Shown: positions 1-14,874, counted from the first letter of the stretch. The stretch: DNA of 64,000 nucleotides from Tetranychus cinnabarinus (GCA_022266195.1 WHVY01000003.1:434001-498000), one strand, 5' to 3'. Numbers and translations are program-made. The notes: generated by a model from the letters alone, not told the origin.

Positions 1-3000
1 GCCTCTTGTTCTCGGCTCATGTAATAATTCATCGTTCAGCAACAATTATCATTTATTGAAGGCAACACTGAGAAGCAAAAAACGAAAACGTGAAACTCTT
101 TCAAGTCAATCTCAACTCTTCCGGTCATTAAATAACTCATTACTTTCCAATTGTTTTTCATTTCCTCTTCGTTTCTATCCTATCATGGATCAATCATTAT
201 TCAGTTCAACTTCAACTTGCTCTGAATTTTAACATGAAAATTAAACATTTCAATGATGAAACTTTTTTTCTTGTTTTGCTTCTTGTAATGGAATAATATT
301 AAAAGATTTTTCAGTTTCCTTTTCAATTTGAAACATTGGATTATTTATAAATTTTTTTGCTGATCAAAGGTTTGAGTTTAAAAATTTGAATCCATTAATT
401 TGTTGCTGCTCCTAAATGGCAGGGAATTAGTTAAACCAATTAACTTGGGTTCATCAAGATAAAAGAGTTTGCAAATGAAACAAATATGAATATTGAAATG
501 AGCAAATGAGAGGTTGAGGAAAACATTTGCTTATTCAATATAAAAGTGAACATGAAAACAAGAGTAATGTAATAAAGCAAATGTATCCACCAAAATTTGT
601 CTCATAAGCATCTTTTATTACCTGAAATTGTTGAGCTTCAAAATCCTTTCCAAGAGAAGTTCAAGGATTGTCGTACAGAAAATTAAATGTCAGGCATAAG
701 TAAAATAATCCAATAAAGGTGAATAATCTCGAGGCGCGTGAACCAAGGAATTCATGAACTATCAATACACTGTAGACTCAACTTCGGAAATCTGGGGCTT
801 GAATAGTTTAGTTATTCAAATGAACAGGTATGGCATTGATTGTCACTACAGTGTTTAAAACGATGCTTTTCACTTCGATTTACTTCAACGTTTTGAACGA
901 AAATGACTTCAAGCTCAAGCCAATTTGTCGTCAACAGTAATTTGAGGAAACAAAGTTCAATACTGAGCTTATTGGCCAATGTATTATTACAACTTAGAAT
1001 GAAAGATCAAGCGAAAAAGTCTAGTAACTGAAATGTTCGAATTGAATAGTTTGGGTTTAATTGCAAATAGTCGAATCAACCACAGCTAATCAAAATCAAT
1101 GCAAAGCAAAGCTCATTCGATGTTTCACCAGTCTAGCCTCTTCAAGTTTGTCCACTCATGAGTTTGCTTTGATCTCAACTCAAGATATTTGGTACAAAAT
1201 ATGCAAACATTCACTTCATCGATTGTTTCTAAACTTTTAATGAGCATCAAACAGAAGCAATAAGATCTTGTAGTTCAAAAAGTTTTTTGGATTCCATTAA
1301 TGCTTTGGATTAATAGTTTACCATTTTAATTGAGGCTGTTTATGGTTTTTACAAACTTGAACTTTCTTTCAAGTTATAAATGTTTTACAGAAATGTTTTG
1401 ATTCTAGTTTGAGGATTGTTGACAAAAGTTTCTGATCACTTTTTCTACCTCGATTTCGCTCGAAAAATCAGAGTATTTGAAATGAAATTTAAAATTTGTA
1501 TTTTTCTGTTTGAACAATTTATGTTTTAATAAAAATAGTCTTTTGCTTTCTGAAGCGAATCAATGACAAATTCATTACAACGTGAGAAGTGGAAATGACA
1601 ATTTTGTCTGCATTTGTACCTGTTTTGTTTCAATTTTAGCTTCACTTGCTTTCTGTAGTCATAATGACTAAATACAAGACTGGCCATTGCGTGTCAAGAT
1701 AAAATTGTATGACACCTATTAATTGTTGTGGGACGTGTTTCATCTTCATCTTTAATTCGCATACAAAACTTTCCATTTTTGCTTCTTCACTTTTCTTTCC
1801 CATAACTGGCTCTTGCAACAAAAAGCTCAACATTTTCCTCCTTCTTTTCCCTGTTTCCTGGACCATCACCTGAATGGTTCACTGAGATTTTGTCAACTTT
1901 TCCCTCTCATCTTCATCATCTTCATCTTATTCCCTGTCATCTTTCTCTCTTCACTCATCTAACTAAATCTTGTAGCAATCTATTTTCAGACTCTATTCCA
2001 TCATCAAACCTTAGCTTTTCTGGATTCACTTTTCCTCATCATCCAAATCATCTGAATCACTAGCATTTTCATCTTTACTCTTCCTCACGTGACTATCAAC
2101 GATTTTCCAACACACAGTCCATGATAAATGTAAGAAAAGGAAGAAGAAACTTTTTACTTTGATGAACTTATCTATTTTCATTACAACGATTATGGTTATT
2201 TTTTTCCTTCTCAGTTCATCTTATAAATGCGATTCAAGTTTTACCGATGAAAATGAACCTTGCAATCCTGATCATCATAAAGACACACAAAAATGATTAA
2301 TGATATTTGGCTTTAGTTCTGTTTAATCTTTTACTCGATTAGCTTCAATTGACAGAAACAATATTTGATAGCCAAAGGCATTGGAAACTTTTCCCTTCCA
2401 ACTGACGCGATCAAACAGGATTGATCAGACAAACAAAGCAAGTCTATTGTACATTTCAATGAAACTTTTTTCTTCTTCCTTTGAATAAACTTTTCTTTCC
2501 TAAAAAACTTTGAACATTTTACATTTGATTCAATTCTCATTTCGATTAAAAAAAAGGTGAACGCAAATGTTTCATTTGTCACTTGAGCTTCAACACTTGG
2601 ATAAATTCAGTTCTCAGTTGGGTGTATCATGTTCACAATTATTGACAGTTTTAAGTTGAAAATTTTCTCTCCTCCCAATTGTTCCAACCTTAATCAACCT
2701 TTTCCTCCTCAACAGCAATCTCAAAGTGTTCAAATAAAAACTCCCAATTCCATGAGATTTATGATCATCCAGCAATATATAAATCCATTGGCAAAAAGAA
2801 ACACTTTTCTGTTCATCTTTTTTCTTCCTCCTCCATAAATTGGGAAAAGGCAAAAATAATAAAAATTAACATCTTTTTATAAGAGGATGAGGAAAAGAGA
2901 TTCATGATCATGATGATGAGTAGAAAAAGGAAATTAAAAAAAATGTTGAATCAATTGATTCCTTTTCTTCTCATCAACTTTCAAAGCTGAAAAATGATTC

Positions 3001-5211
3001 AAAGTGAGATAAAAGTGTGATAACATTTAGAAGGGTTCAACTCATGAATCTGTTGGAAGCTGAGCATAGAAAATCAACAATATTTTTTCCAATCGATTTA
3101 CAGGGAAAGAGTGAAAACAAAGATGAAATGTAAAGATAAAATAATGATAATAGAATAATGCTTTTGAGTGAAAAATTGAACAACCATGATGGTGATGAGG
3201 TTGAAAAATGAGCAGGAAATGAGAGCTAAAAATTCACCAAGGAAATGCAGTTTGTTGCTGTCAGGCAAGAAGAAGATGGAAAAAATGTTTACACATTTTT
3301 TTTCTCGTTCACCCATTAAAGTGTTTAAATATGCAAAGGTAAAAAGCTCAAGATTAGTATTGAGTTAACAAATTCAATCATGAAATACCAATGTGAAAAG
3401 TGTTTTTGTTTGTCTGCACTTTAAACTTGCTCAGGTGAATAGTTGGAAAAGGTTGTCTTTTGTAGTGAAAAAAGGAGAGGAAAAGGTAAAGGAATTGTTG
3501 CTTTTTTTCTCAAAGAAAAGTTTCGAAAAAAGTTTCGAGAAGAAAAAGGTTTGAATGAATGACGACTGGAGAGTATTTAAATGATGAACCATTTAATGTT
3601 GTTTAACAATGAAGATGAATAAGTTGATGATAACCGAGGTTCACTTGAATTTAATGTAAAAATTTACATTGAATGTTCCATGAAATATTCATCTTTGATT
3701 TTTTTCTTTTCTCTTTTTTCTCTGCTTTTTCTACCTTTTTTTCGAGTGCAATTCTTATCTTGATATCTTCAATGCTTGGTTTATTCTGTATCAATTGAAA
3801 CTTGAATGATCAAGATTGCTTCTTTTTCACCATCAACTATGTTTGATGTTTGCATGAGCTTGAAACTGAAAGTGGAAAGCAAAAGGAATCGAGTAAATGC
3901 AAAATTTTCAACTCGATTGATTGATTTTACTTCTTTGTACGTGTGTACGATACTGTCTTGGGTCCTTTGATGGTCTTTGTGGCCTCATCAAGAAGAAGAG
4001 GTAAACCCACTTGAGATTGATTGTCTTGATTGGGTCTGATCAGTGAATCAGCCTGGAAATGGTGTTGAGTTTAATGGGTAAAGTAAAGAGCTTTGAGGGT
4101 TGACTTGGAGTGCAGTCACTGGAGTTGATGTTCATTAATAATTATTGTTATGATAATGATCGGTAAAGATTGAAATGAGCAAAGAATGAATGCTCTTTTA
4201 ATGTACGAAAATTGAAATGCGTGCAATAAACTATAATTATCGGATTGTAATTAAGTTTTCTTGGACTTTTTTCTGCACACTCACTTTTACCTCCCAGCAT
4301 GCTATGGCATTATCACAGGGAAGTCTCATCATCTCATCATCCCTTTCCTAATGCTTGATAAGCTCAATATTTTTCCTCTACACTTTTTTCTCTCTCTTCA
4401 TCTTCATCTTTTTTTCCTTGCTAAGGATGTCAGATGAGATACAGAAAAAAAATGTTGCATATGCATTCTCATCATCATAGTCATTATCAACTCTAATCAT
4501 CACTCTCATTACCAACTTACATCTCTAACCATCTTAGCTGATAATTTTGTCGACTAATATGCACTATCGTGAGACATGGAAAGACAAGGAAAAGCTGAGT
4601 GTAAAAAGTAAAGAAGCAAATATTATCTAAACATAAAGTGAACAAAATGATTCCCTGTTATCACAGCCATTGTAATAATTATGATAATGGAGAGAAACGG
4701 GGAGAAACAAGTTTGCTCAACTAAACAAGGATTAAGGTGAAATATTTGACAATCAGTTAGCATGGTAAAGTATTATAAGCCAATGGGCATATCGATCCTC
4801 ATCATTTGGTTAAACATATAACCGGATACTGTGAGATGACAAGAGAGTGGCAAGGTTGACTGGGAATGGTAAAGTACGCTTGGAATGGTTTTGTTGGGAG
4901 AAAAGGCTGGGAATAACAAAGAAACACAATGGTCGAGTAATCATAAACATTTAGAGTCTTGCATCTTGATATATCTTTTTAATCACACGGAAAATGTGCT
5001 ACAAAATAGCCTTTCATCCAACGGCTCAAAGCTTAACCTTTAACTTGTTATCCATCATTTACCATCAGGGAGTTGCTTTTGCCTCCCAGTCAGCTGCTCA
5101 TTTATTCATCAATTTTCATGCAATTTTCGATGTTCATTTTTACTCAAATTACTTGTCAACTCGAAATCTTAGTTTTTTCTCTTATTTTCCTCATGAAAAG
5201 ATTGAATTTTG

Positions 5212-5403
5212 ATGGAAAATGATTCATCTGATTCTGGGAGGGAAAAGACTTTTTCTCTGTCTTTCAATGGCAAACCATTTGATCTGGTTATTAAGTTTCG
5301 ATACTCAGGCTCATGTTTTCAACTTGCAAATAAACTCGCAAAAGCTATTCAATTAGAAGGTAAATATAAAGATATATCAAATGTTATCATTGGCAACACG
5401 TGA
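5212..5403 (+). CDS. Orphan small ORF, unproven (63 aa)
   Basis: An ATG-started frame of 63 codons ending in TGA. The predicted peptide begins acidic and Ser-rich (MENDSSDSG), then has mixed, protein-like composition with motifs such as FNGKPFDLVIKF and QLANKLAKAI. It is less repetitive than the hydrophobic or Ser/Lys-rich chance frames around it. I do not recognise the family. A faint resemblance to the short beta-alpha start of Rdx/SelW-type thioredoxin-like proteins is too weak to use as a call. There is no clear TATA box, acceptor or donor tying it to other exons, apart from a GGTAAA within codons 50-52 that could be a donor. It may be a chance ORF or an isolated exon. Confidence 0.22.
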   Translation: MENDSSDSGREKTFSLSFNGKPFDLVIKFRYSGSCFQLANKLAKAIQLEGKYKDISNVIIGNT

Positions 5404-8400
5404 TATCTTTCCAAGTTTATCATTTTCTTTGCTCGAAAAAAAAGAAAAAACTTTATGACTTTCAATGTTTATCATAACCTGTGGATGGACGTGTGTCTAA
5501 GTGTGTGTTTGTTGTATTGACTTTTTTTGTATTTCTTGTTATCTTATGGAAACTTGAGAATCTTTGTAAAGTGAAAATGAATGATAACAAATGGCCCATT
5601 AAATGTTCAATTTTAGATATTATTTTTGGATCAAATGAAAGAAAAAGAATTTTCTCAATCGATTTTACCTTCTTTTTTATCCTCATTTTTATTCTCCATC
5701 AAAACAGTTTTATAATCTGAAAAGGTTTGAAACTGGACAGAAAACTGGACCTTATTTATCAAATCATCATTAACATTTTTTTTTCTCCTCGAAACTCTTT
5801 GGTAAAGTTGTTTTTTGTGTTTCAAAAGTTGAACAAAAAACTGTCAACATTTTCAAAGATAAATTCATCTTAATAGATGAACTTTTTCGCCTTTCTAGTT
5901 GCACTTTTTTTCCAATTCAGTTTGATGATTCATTGATGTTATCAAAAGAAAAGGGAATGAAATTTTCAGCCTTAAAGTATCAAAACTTTTATACTTTTAT
6001 CAAGAAGTAAAGTGATGGAAAACTTATGGATATTAACAATTGAAATAGAGTGTGACAAATGCATGATAGAGTTGATTATGATTGTGATTATGATGATGAT
6101 GAGAATCAGTTGCAAACTGTCAACCATGAGGTTGCACCCTGTTATTATTAGATTAGGAAGAAATGATTTGGATGATGATAGCGACAAAAGAAAAGAGCAA
6201 AAGAAAAGTCGAAACTTTTGAATCTGTCATTGGTATTGATGAATTTTTAAATAAACCCTGAAAATGGTTTAATGAAAATATCTCAATTGAATTGAAAATA
6301 GATTGGCACAATCAACTCATTTAGCTTTGACTCAACCTTTCAACTTTTTTGCTTCATGCTCTTCTGACTCCATAACAAGAATCAAGACAACAATGGCCAA
6401 GTTTAGCCTTTTTTCCCTCTTCATCTTCATCACCCTTCTGATGATCATCTTTTTCATCCCAATTCCTCAGTCTGTCTAAATTCACTTAGAGATTTCCCTC
6501 GAGGCTGAATTTGGCTTTTTACAATTGGCCATGTTTTTGTTGCCTCGAAAATGTGTTTCATTATCATTTCTATTTTTACTGTATTAAATGATTTTCTTCT
6601 CCTCATCATTCCAGTGGTAATCATGTAAATGTTGTGGCGTGCGTTGGCTGAAGATGACAACAATGCTTTCATGGTAAGATGTGTTTAAATTGAAAATCCC
6701 ATGAAAATTAACTTGTTTTATTCGCCAAAGATGTTTACAGTTGAAAGTGCACAGTCAATGCCAACAAACTTGGACCACTCATTTGCCCTCAAGACCTGAC
6801 AACTGCAGTCAACTTGATGCAGCAAGGTTGCTCTTCACTGCACTAAACACAATGCTCAGCCTACTGTGCTTGTTGACACCTCGACTCATTTATTGCCTTC
6901 ACTTTAAGGACTGATAAAAGACTTGATTTGATCAAGTTCAGTTCGTTGTTTATCCCTTTGACAATTGGTTGACTTTTAATTCCTCTAAATTTGAATAAAC
7001 TCTTGTTCCATCAATCCTTCCAGATTAACTCTTTTTTTTCTGTCTTTTTCTAACAATTAGTTAATGACCACGGATGGATGAGAATAATCTGTAAAATTGA
7101 ATTGCTTTTCCCTGAAGGAAACTTGGATTTGTTGATTTTGTTGCATCCCTTAATATTCTGCTTTTAATTGATTCCAACTATCAACTTGGAGAAAAGTCGA
7201 GTTTTAAAGAGTAAATAAAGCTCTTAATTCAATCTTATTGATTGAATAAAAAGTAATTTTACTATTATAATGGTGATAGGGAAAAGGCTTTATTACCATG
7301 GTTCAATCGTGAAGGCAAAGGGATGAAAATTTCGAGTGAATATTTGTTTTTGCATTCAATTTAATCGATAGTTGTGTTAATAAAATGAAACAAGGAGAGA
7401 GAAAAGAAAGAAATGATTTGAATTGAAATGATCCTTTTTAGTTGAAACCATTTTCATTGCAAATATCTTCCAGTTATCATCATTAACTTACCTTTTGCGA
7501 TCATGTTGAAAGGGAAAAGAAGAGCAAACAAAAAGGGAAAATAACAAGATGAACAAAAGATGAACAAGCAACCTGCTAATTGGCATGTAAATAGAGCTGG
7601 ACAATAGAGTGGACAATCCTTTTTTTTGTTTTTTTTCCTCACAACATTCAATAAAATGGAAATGATACAACTTCTCTTTTATCTTTGCCCAAATTTCAGG
7701 CTCGTTTCATCATGTATCCTTTTGGGAACTTTATTATCAATCGAACAGAAAATTGTATCAATGTTGATGAACAATTATTTGAGTTCATCAGTGGCCATTA
7801 CAATTGGTAAACATGTAAATTGCATTGCCAAGTAAAACTGAACAATTGCAATATTGATTCAGGAATAATTTTGCAAACAATTCAAAGTTTCAAATTGCAT
7901 CAAATGCATAATTTGTTTCCATTCCGATGCAATGTAAAGTTCAAATGAAAGTTCCATATGAAAAAGAAATAGTTTTTTCTTGTAATTTCTCCATTTTTTG
8001 AGCGAATTTATTCATTATTTTTCATCACTTTTCTTTCTAATATACTTTCAATCTTATTCAGTTTACATTTTTTGATGTTATTACAATAATAATTGGCTTT
8101 AAAGAATCGAAAAGGTTGAGAATATTCCAGGTATTTGACAAGTTTTGGATATAAAATGCTAAAGGCTTATAAAACTCACAAAGATTAGCATGATAACTGT
8201 CTATAACTGTTTATGCATTCTCTGATCAGCTTCTGTAGCCATGAAATATTGAGAGAAACTAAAGTCAAAGAATGCTCAGTGTTGATAATACAAGAAGAAT
8301 AACATAATTTTCTCTGTTGTTGTTGACTTCATACATATGTACATATCTAGTTACGAAGTTATTACAAACATGCAAATGCAAACGGTTTCAAGTTATGGTT

Positions 8401-11400
8401 TAATGAAGGTAAAGCATTGAAAGCATTTGTTCATGCACAAGTTTGATTCACCTGTTGGAATATTCGCTATTTTCGTATTTCTACTTTACTTGGAAACTCA
8501 ATTAGTAATTGATGTGAATCACTGAATGAAGCTTTGTTGCAACTAAATCTAAGCTGCTTGCCGATTGACTCACAATGAGATGAGAGAATCGCTAGAAGCT
8601 CATTATTGAAAGCAACTAAAATCATCAGTGAAATGATAGATGAGTCCATGTTTTGATCTTAACTTTCTTGTGAAAGTGAATCCAATATAATCAAATAGAC
8701 ATAAGAGTATAATCTGCAATAAGTATTGGTGTTTTAGGGAAAAGTTTGTTCGATTTATGCATCTTTTAAAGTGTTTAGTTTCAATTTTTTGGAGTAAAAT
8801 ATAACTTAAGCAGTCATTCAACTGCAATCAGAATTTTCATCTCAAATTGTCAGTTTGTTTACAATTGAACCAAACTTGAACAAATTATTCCTAGTCAAAG
8901 TGAGTTCTTGAGGAATCTTCGCAAAATCGTTGATTGAGCTTGTTAATTGTTGATTTTCCATTAAGTTGAATCATTTACTGAAGAATCAAAACCATTTTGC
9001 ATTTTACCATTTGAAAAGGCAGAGAGACTCGAAAGCTTAAAATAACTCCACTTAGGCAATGATTAAAATTGTTTTTTCAACCTTCCAAAGCCATTGATTG
9101 TGTCCAAAATGTTTTCAAGCTAAAGTCTTGTAATATCTTTAAATTGTAACTCTCAGCAAGCAAACAATGAATAGAAATAAAGAGTCGATGGAAAAGATAT
9201 TTCATTTGAAAGAGAAGGATGCTCTTCCATTACAATCATCATCATCATCATGTTCAATTCTCATAGTCATTTTACTCTCTATTTTCTCGTCCTTTTTTCT
9301 TTCCTTTGCTCTTCTTGAAATCTTGTTCATCTTCATCAACATCTTTCTTTTCACTGCTGAGTTTCCCTTTTTTTCTCCTTGCAAGACACAAGGAGAGGCA
9401 ATTTCATGTCAATTGTCCTGTGATCAACGGTAAATTGGATTACGTTTCCATTGGACCAGCCCATGGGATGAATCATTTTGATGTTTAAGAGAAAAAAAAG
9501 CAAAGATGAAATGGAAGAAGAAGAGGAAGAAGAAAAGTAAAGAGTAAAAGATGAAGATGAAAATTCGCGAGCAAAAAGTAATATCATTGAGTTGAATGTT
9601 GCCTTTGTTTAAAGCACTACCTTTCCCAGTCCCATGAGATGAACTTCAGGTATCTTTAATCTTTATCATGATTAAATAGACACTTTGTGCTTTCTGTTCA
9701 GCCTTTACCTCAACACTTTAACCCAAATATGAAAGACCAAAATTTTGAAAGATAAAGGAGAAGGAGAAGAAAACGAAAAAGAAATAACTTCGAAAAATAA
9801 TCAATCATGATGAATGTAAAATCTTTATTCTCATCATTCTCATCATGACAATAAACTAGTGAATTATATGAGAACCAGAAATGTGTCAAAAAGCAATTTA
9901 AGTGGAAAGCGAAAGAAAAGAGAAGAAAATTGTTGATTTTTTCTTCTCTTTCATTCCACTTTATTTGATTCAATTTTGATAACTTTTCACAATTTTCAAG
10001 ATTTCTCAAGATAATCAGGGAAAAGTGAAAGTTCAGTAGCATCTGATATGAATATTGAGAAAAGAAGAAAATCTTTTGGAATTGACAAGAATCGTGTTTT
10101 TACTCGATCATTTCGAGCAATCAACTGGTCAAGATGATAATTTGAGTTAAACTTCTCTTCATAACTCATGATAAATCATTATCTTTACACCTTCATTTCA
10201 TGATCATCTAAACATCAATAGTCAATCAACATCCAAATTTATTCACAGCAATTCTTAGATTAAAACCTTTTTCTTCTCCTTCACTTCTTTTTCCTTTCCT
10301 GATCACATTATTGAAAAGGAATCCAAACATGATCAATTGATCAAGCAATATTTGCTCATCATTTTCATCTTCCAACTTTGCTTTCACTTCTTCTTGGCTC
10401 ATCTTCATCATCTTTTCCTTCATAACTTTCATTATGCTGTTTGACCTGAAAAACTTGCTTTAGACGTAAGTTGATCAAAGAAATGAAAACTCAAATGATT
10501 GATTAGATTGATATTATTATATTGAGCCACGTGAATATTTCATCTGATGATTGGAAAGTGAAACTGATGAAGGATATAAAATGGTAAACAGATGGAATAA
10601 TAATATGATAATAATTTTTGATTATCTGCACAATGATCACCTCATGTTTACAATTGATTACAAATTTGAGTTTACCTTTCATTATTACGCTGGTATAATG
10701 TTATTCATGTAATGAACTTTTCTCATCTTTTTCACACTTCTCAACAAGATAAACATTGTAATGCTAATTTTTTATTCCGTTTATTATAATATGAATATAC
10801 TTTTAGTGACTTTTATTCAATAAAAGATTCTCTTTATTCCTTTGTTTACTCCTAATTTCATGTACTTTGTAATGTTGCCTTTCAAAAGATTATCATTTAG
10901 TTGGTGAAGGAAAAGGTTTTGGTTAAACGAGAAGAAAAAGAATCATGAACTTTTTGCTCGAAAATTCTGACCTCGAAATCAAGTCTTTTCTTGGTTTGAA
11001 ATGAAATTGAACTCATTCATAGTAAGTTGAGTTGCGAATGAAGAGTCGACAATTTTTTCGCAGAAGTTTATGATTAATGAAGCTTTGAATTGAGTTCTTG
11101 ATATTGAAAGTCGAATTTAATGTTTTCTTTGGATTTTTGGTGTTCACATGATTCCAAATGAATTGTTACAAATTGCAAAGGAAATCAGTTGAAGGTATTA
11201 AGTGGCTCATCAGGATGGGTTAAAGGGTATTATCAATTCGCGGATTGGCCAACAAATAGGGAGAGGAAACTTTTTTTTGTTACTTCTCTCTTCTCGTTCA
11301 AATAAAATTGTACAAAAACGGAAATTTCATGATAACTTTTACTTTTCTATTTACAACTTTCTTCGCCTCTTTCATTAACAAAACTAAACTGACCGGAAAT

Positions 11401-12140
11401 GGTAAGTGATCACTGATAGCTGGTCAATACATGTTAAACTTGAACAAAAGGTTTACCCGCAAAGTTGACCAAAACAGTAGAGTCGAGTTCCGTTTTGTGT
11501 TGCAAGTTTCTTGAACAGAAAACTTTTTTTGCTCTCTTATTCAACATTAATCGTTAAACTTTGCAAAAAGATCAAAATATTTGCTCACTTTTGGCTGGCA
11601 ATTGTTTTTCAAGAAACAGATTTCAAACAAAAATTGCTGATGATCAAAGATGAAGAGAGGGAAGGGAAAAAGTTCTGATTCAGAGGAAATCAAAGTGAAT
11701 TTGTGAGAAGAAAGAAGAAGTGAAAAAAAATCTCTTCCTTTTCTTGATACTATTTCCTACTTTTGTTTGTTGTTATTACATGCAATTTTCATTGGGAAAC
11801 TTCAACTTACCAGCAACCCAAAAGTACAATTTAATCATCATTTGTATTGCATTACTGTGACTCGCCTTTGACAGGGAATCACTTTTCATTATTTAATTCA
11901 CTTGGTCACTTGGATACAATTGATACATAATTGAATTGTTTCTCGCTGATTTTTTCTCTCCATCTTCTTTTTCTTCTCCTTCAACATCATCTCAGGATAG
12001 CACTCTCTATCAGCATCATTATCTTCATCTGAAAGATTCATCTTTGTTCATCATCAGGCAAACAAGTTTCCATTCTTGTTACAAACATTTAAACATTGCC
12101 GTCTTTCATTTATATTTAGACTCATTAGATTATTGCTTCC

Positions 12141-12605
12141 TCTCTTGTTTACTCATCATCTTTATCATCATCTTTATCATCATCTTAATCATCATCTTAA
12201 TCTTTATTATTTTTCCATTGGTCGATTCTGACTGTTAGACCGAGTAAGATGCAATATGCAACCTAAGGAGAAGCTCTCTTCCCATCAACTTTAGCACATA
12301 GTGAGAGTCTTTTACGTGAAACATATTCATTTACATTTCTATCATCATCGTTGCTTCCCCCCTCTCTTGTTTACTCATCATCTTTATCATCATCTTAATC
12401 TTCATCATCATCATCTTCATCTTCTTCATCTTCATCTTCTTCATCTTCATCTTCATTATTTTTACGTTGGAAGATTCTGACTGCTAGGCCGAGTGAGATT
12501 CAATATGCAACCTAAGGAGAAGCTCTCTTCCCATCAGACTTAGCATGTAGTGAGGGTCTTTTTACGTAAAATATTATTCATTTACATTTCTGTCTTCATC
12601 TTCGT
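12141..12605. repeat. Diverged tandem duplication, two units of about 220-240 bp
   Basis: Two adjacent units share the same order of sequence. Each has a start reading CTCTTGTTTACTCATCATC (about 12143 and 12364), a CAT/CTT-rich microsatellite stretch, and then a unique block that includes the shared core CAACCTAAGGAGAAGCTCTC. The block is followed by TTCCCATCA, a TTTTACGT segment and TTCATTTACATTTCT (copy 1 to about 12350, copy 2 to about 12595). The unique block is well conserved between units while the microsatellite differs in length. This is a local segmental duplication. No ORF is conserved across both copies. Confidence 0.75.
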
Positions 12606-14874
12606 CTTAATTTTTAGCGACTTCAGATTGAATTTATTAGGCTTCATTAGATAGGATTTTTCAACCAACCAAAGTAACTCTTGTTACATCAATTAGAGCT
12701 ACCTCTGCCTAACTCGAAAGTTTATTTGCGTAGAAAATTTTTCGTTTTCCTATTTTCCTAACTTCATCCCTTCTTATTGAGTTTACGTTGAGCGTTACAA
12801 ATGGTTGTGATTATTTCCTGATTAGTTTTGAAAATTTATTTATCCTAAAAAAGTAGAGCAAAAAAACAAATTACTTTAAACTAAGATTTATCCTTACTAA
12901 TATTGTTTCCACTATTAGATGTGATCAGTTTTTGCCTTAAAAAATGTCTTTTACATCTTCTCATTTAGAGGTATTTTTCACTCAAAGACAAGGCTTTTTT
13001 CCTCCTTTTTCTCATCATCATTTGTTTTCCTCATCACTTTAATCTCATTCTTTTCCTTCTTCTGTTCTTTTTTTCTCAAAGTTTTCCAAGTTCATTTCAT
13101 GGTGTTGATGGTGATCATCATTATTGAGTATCATCAGCATGGAATGAAGGCAGAAAAAAACGAAGGCAAACAAAAAAATCTCTCAATCTTTTTTTCTATT
13201 TACATTGGATTTTCCATCTTATCAATGTATTACTACCTTCCGGGTATCTTTATCCACCTTGGACTATTCTGCTTCTACTTTTCCCTCTTCATCTTCTCGG
13301 CTCAATTTTTCATGAATCATGAATAGACATCATCTGTTCCACGTCAAACTGAAAATTCACCTTATTTTTCATTTCTCTTCAATCGCAATCTTCTGCCTTT
13401 TCTATCATCTTTAAAACTTGAGCCTTCCCTTTCATCCTCTTTTTACCTATTCACCTTCAAAGTTACATCTCTTCCCTCTTCATCCATCTTACCTTGATCC
13501 TACTTTAAATCCCCATTTTCCTATCTTATTTCATCTTCTTTTCTCTTCTCATCTTTCCTGACTTTGCTCACCTCCAAATAGCCTATCAACCTGTCTCTTA
13601 TCAGCTTTAGGTCATTCTTTATCTTCTTACGTTTTCAGGTAAATCACGTGACATTTATTCTTGTTTCATGAGTTTGACAGCATCCAAGCCTCTGTCTTAC
13701 AGTTCAATCTTTATCATGAAATCTACATTGGCAAGGGATGAATAGAGCAAAGAAAAAGAGTAAAGAAGAGTTGAGATGAATACAGGAAAAGGTCAGTGAA
13801 CGATAAATGCTGATTCAGAGTTTTTACCATTTCGATTAAAGGTACAAAGAAAATCAGATTCAGGGACGAAAATTTAAAGATGAAAATTGATAAACTTCAA
13901 CTTCCAAGTTTACTTTTCATTCAAGTTTACCTTATTGATACAATTAACCATGATGAATGTGATGTGCTGTAATATAATGCTGATGAATGGGAACCAGAAA
14001 AAGTTTGATTTATCGATGTAAGCAAGTTAAAGTACTCGAGTAAAAAAAGCTCACTCTATCTCTTATTCAATGGTTAAATCTATTTTGACAATTCGTCGAG
14101 TCAGACTTATCTGAACACTTGAAAGGCAATTTCAAAATGATCAACTTCAAACTTGACTGACTCAATCTCATCTAAAAATGGATAATTTATGAAAATGAAG
14201 ACATTTTTTGTTCAAAATTGTTGAAAAGTGAAAAGTATTGTTGATGGAAAAGAAACTTTTTTTCCGAAAAAAACTTGGCCAATGATTAAGAATTTTTTTG
14301 CAGGAAAAATTCAAACTTTGTATCAATTTTAAAACTAAATTTGGACATAATGTTGAGAAGAGGAAAAGAAATTTTTATTGATGGAATCAAAGTTACAAAA
14401 GTTTTTGAATAACAGGATTAATGACATCAAATTGGTAACCCTAAAAGACTGCTACACTTTGATATTGGCAGATTGGAGGGAAATTAGTTCGATGATGAAG
14501 AAGAGATTTAATCTTTCATGGATATGGTGATGGGTGAGATTTTTAAATAAACCATGAAATTGGTTGTGAAAAGAGTGAATCAAATTGGCACAATCACACA
14601 CTTCATTTTGCATTGCGCTCTTTTCACTCCAACCTAACAATCACTCTTTTGTTCATAAACTTTATTCTAGCTCTATTGATAGCAATTTTACCATTGAAAC
14701 TGACAGTTTGACAGAGCTTCAATTTTAAATATTTCAGGAAATAAAGTGTAAATTTAAACACGACAAATGAAGATTTGCGCGAATTTCCGATTCATGTTTT
14801 TTCGCGGTTAGATTATGATTTTGAAGTGGATTTTTTGGTGACTAATTTTGGAAATTTATTTGCAAAAGAAAAGT

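Larger units (their letters stand above)
1..14874. other. Gene-poor stretch, no confident gene
   Basis: I see no confidently coding exon in this long stretch. It is A+T-rich with many pyrimidine/purine strand-biased tracts (for example around 1890-2060, 9480-9560 and 12390-12460). All open frames are short and low in complexity, and most start at non-ATG codons. Two items inside it are listed separately: a diverged tandem duplication at 12.1-12.6 kb and a weak orphan ORF at 5.2 kb. The region lies 3' of the minus-strand GAS1-like gene. It could hold distal exons or regulatory DNA of a neighbouring gene outside the window, but nothing in the sequence shows this directly. Confidence 0.6.

Noticed and set aside
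9167..9433. 88-codon ATG frame with one hydrophobic segment
   Set aside because: Composition is dominated by a TCA repeat and pyrimidine-rich codons, and the opposite strand is equally open. No conserved motif.
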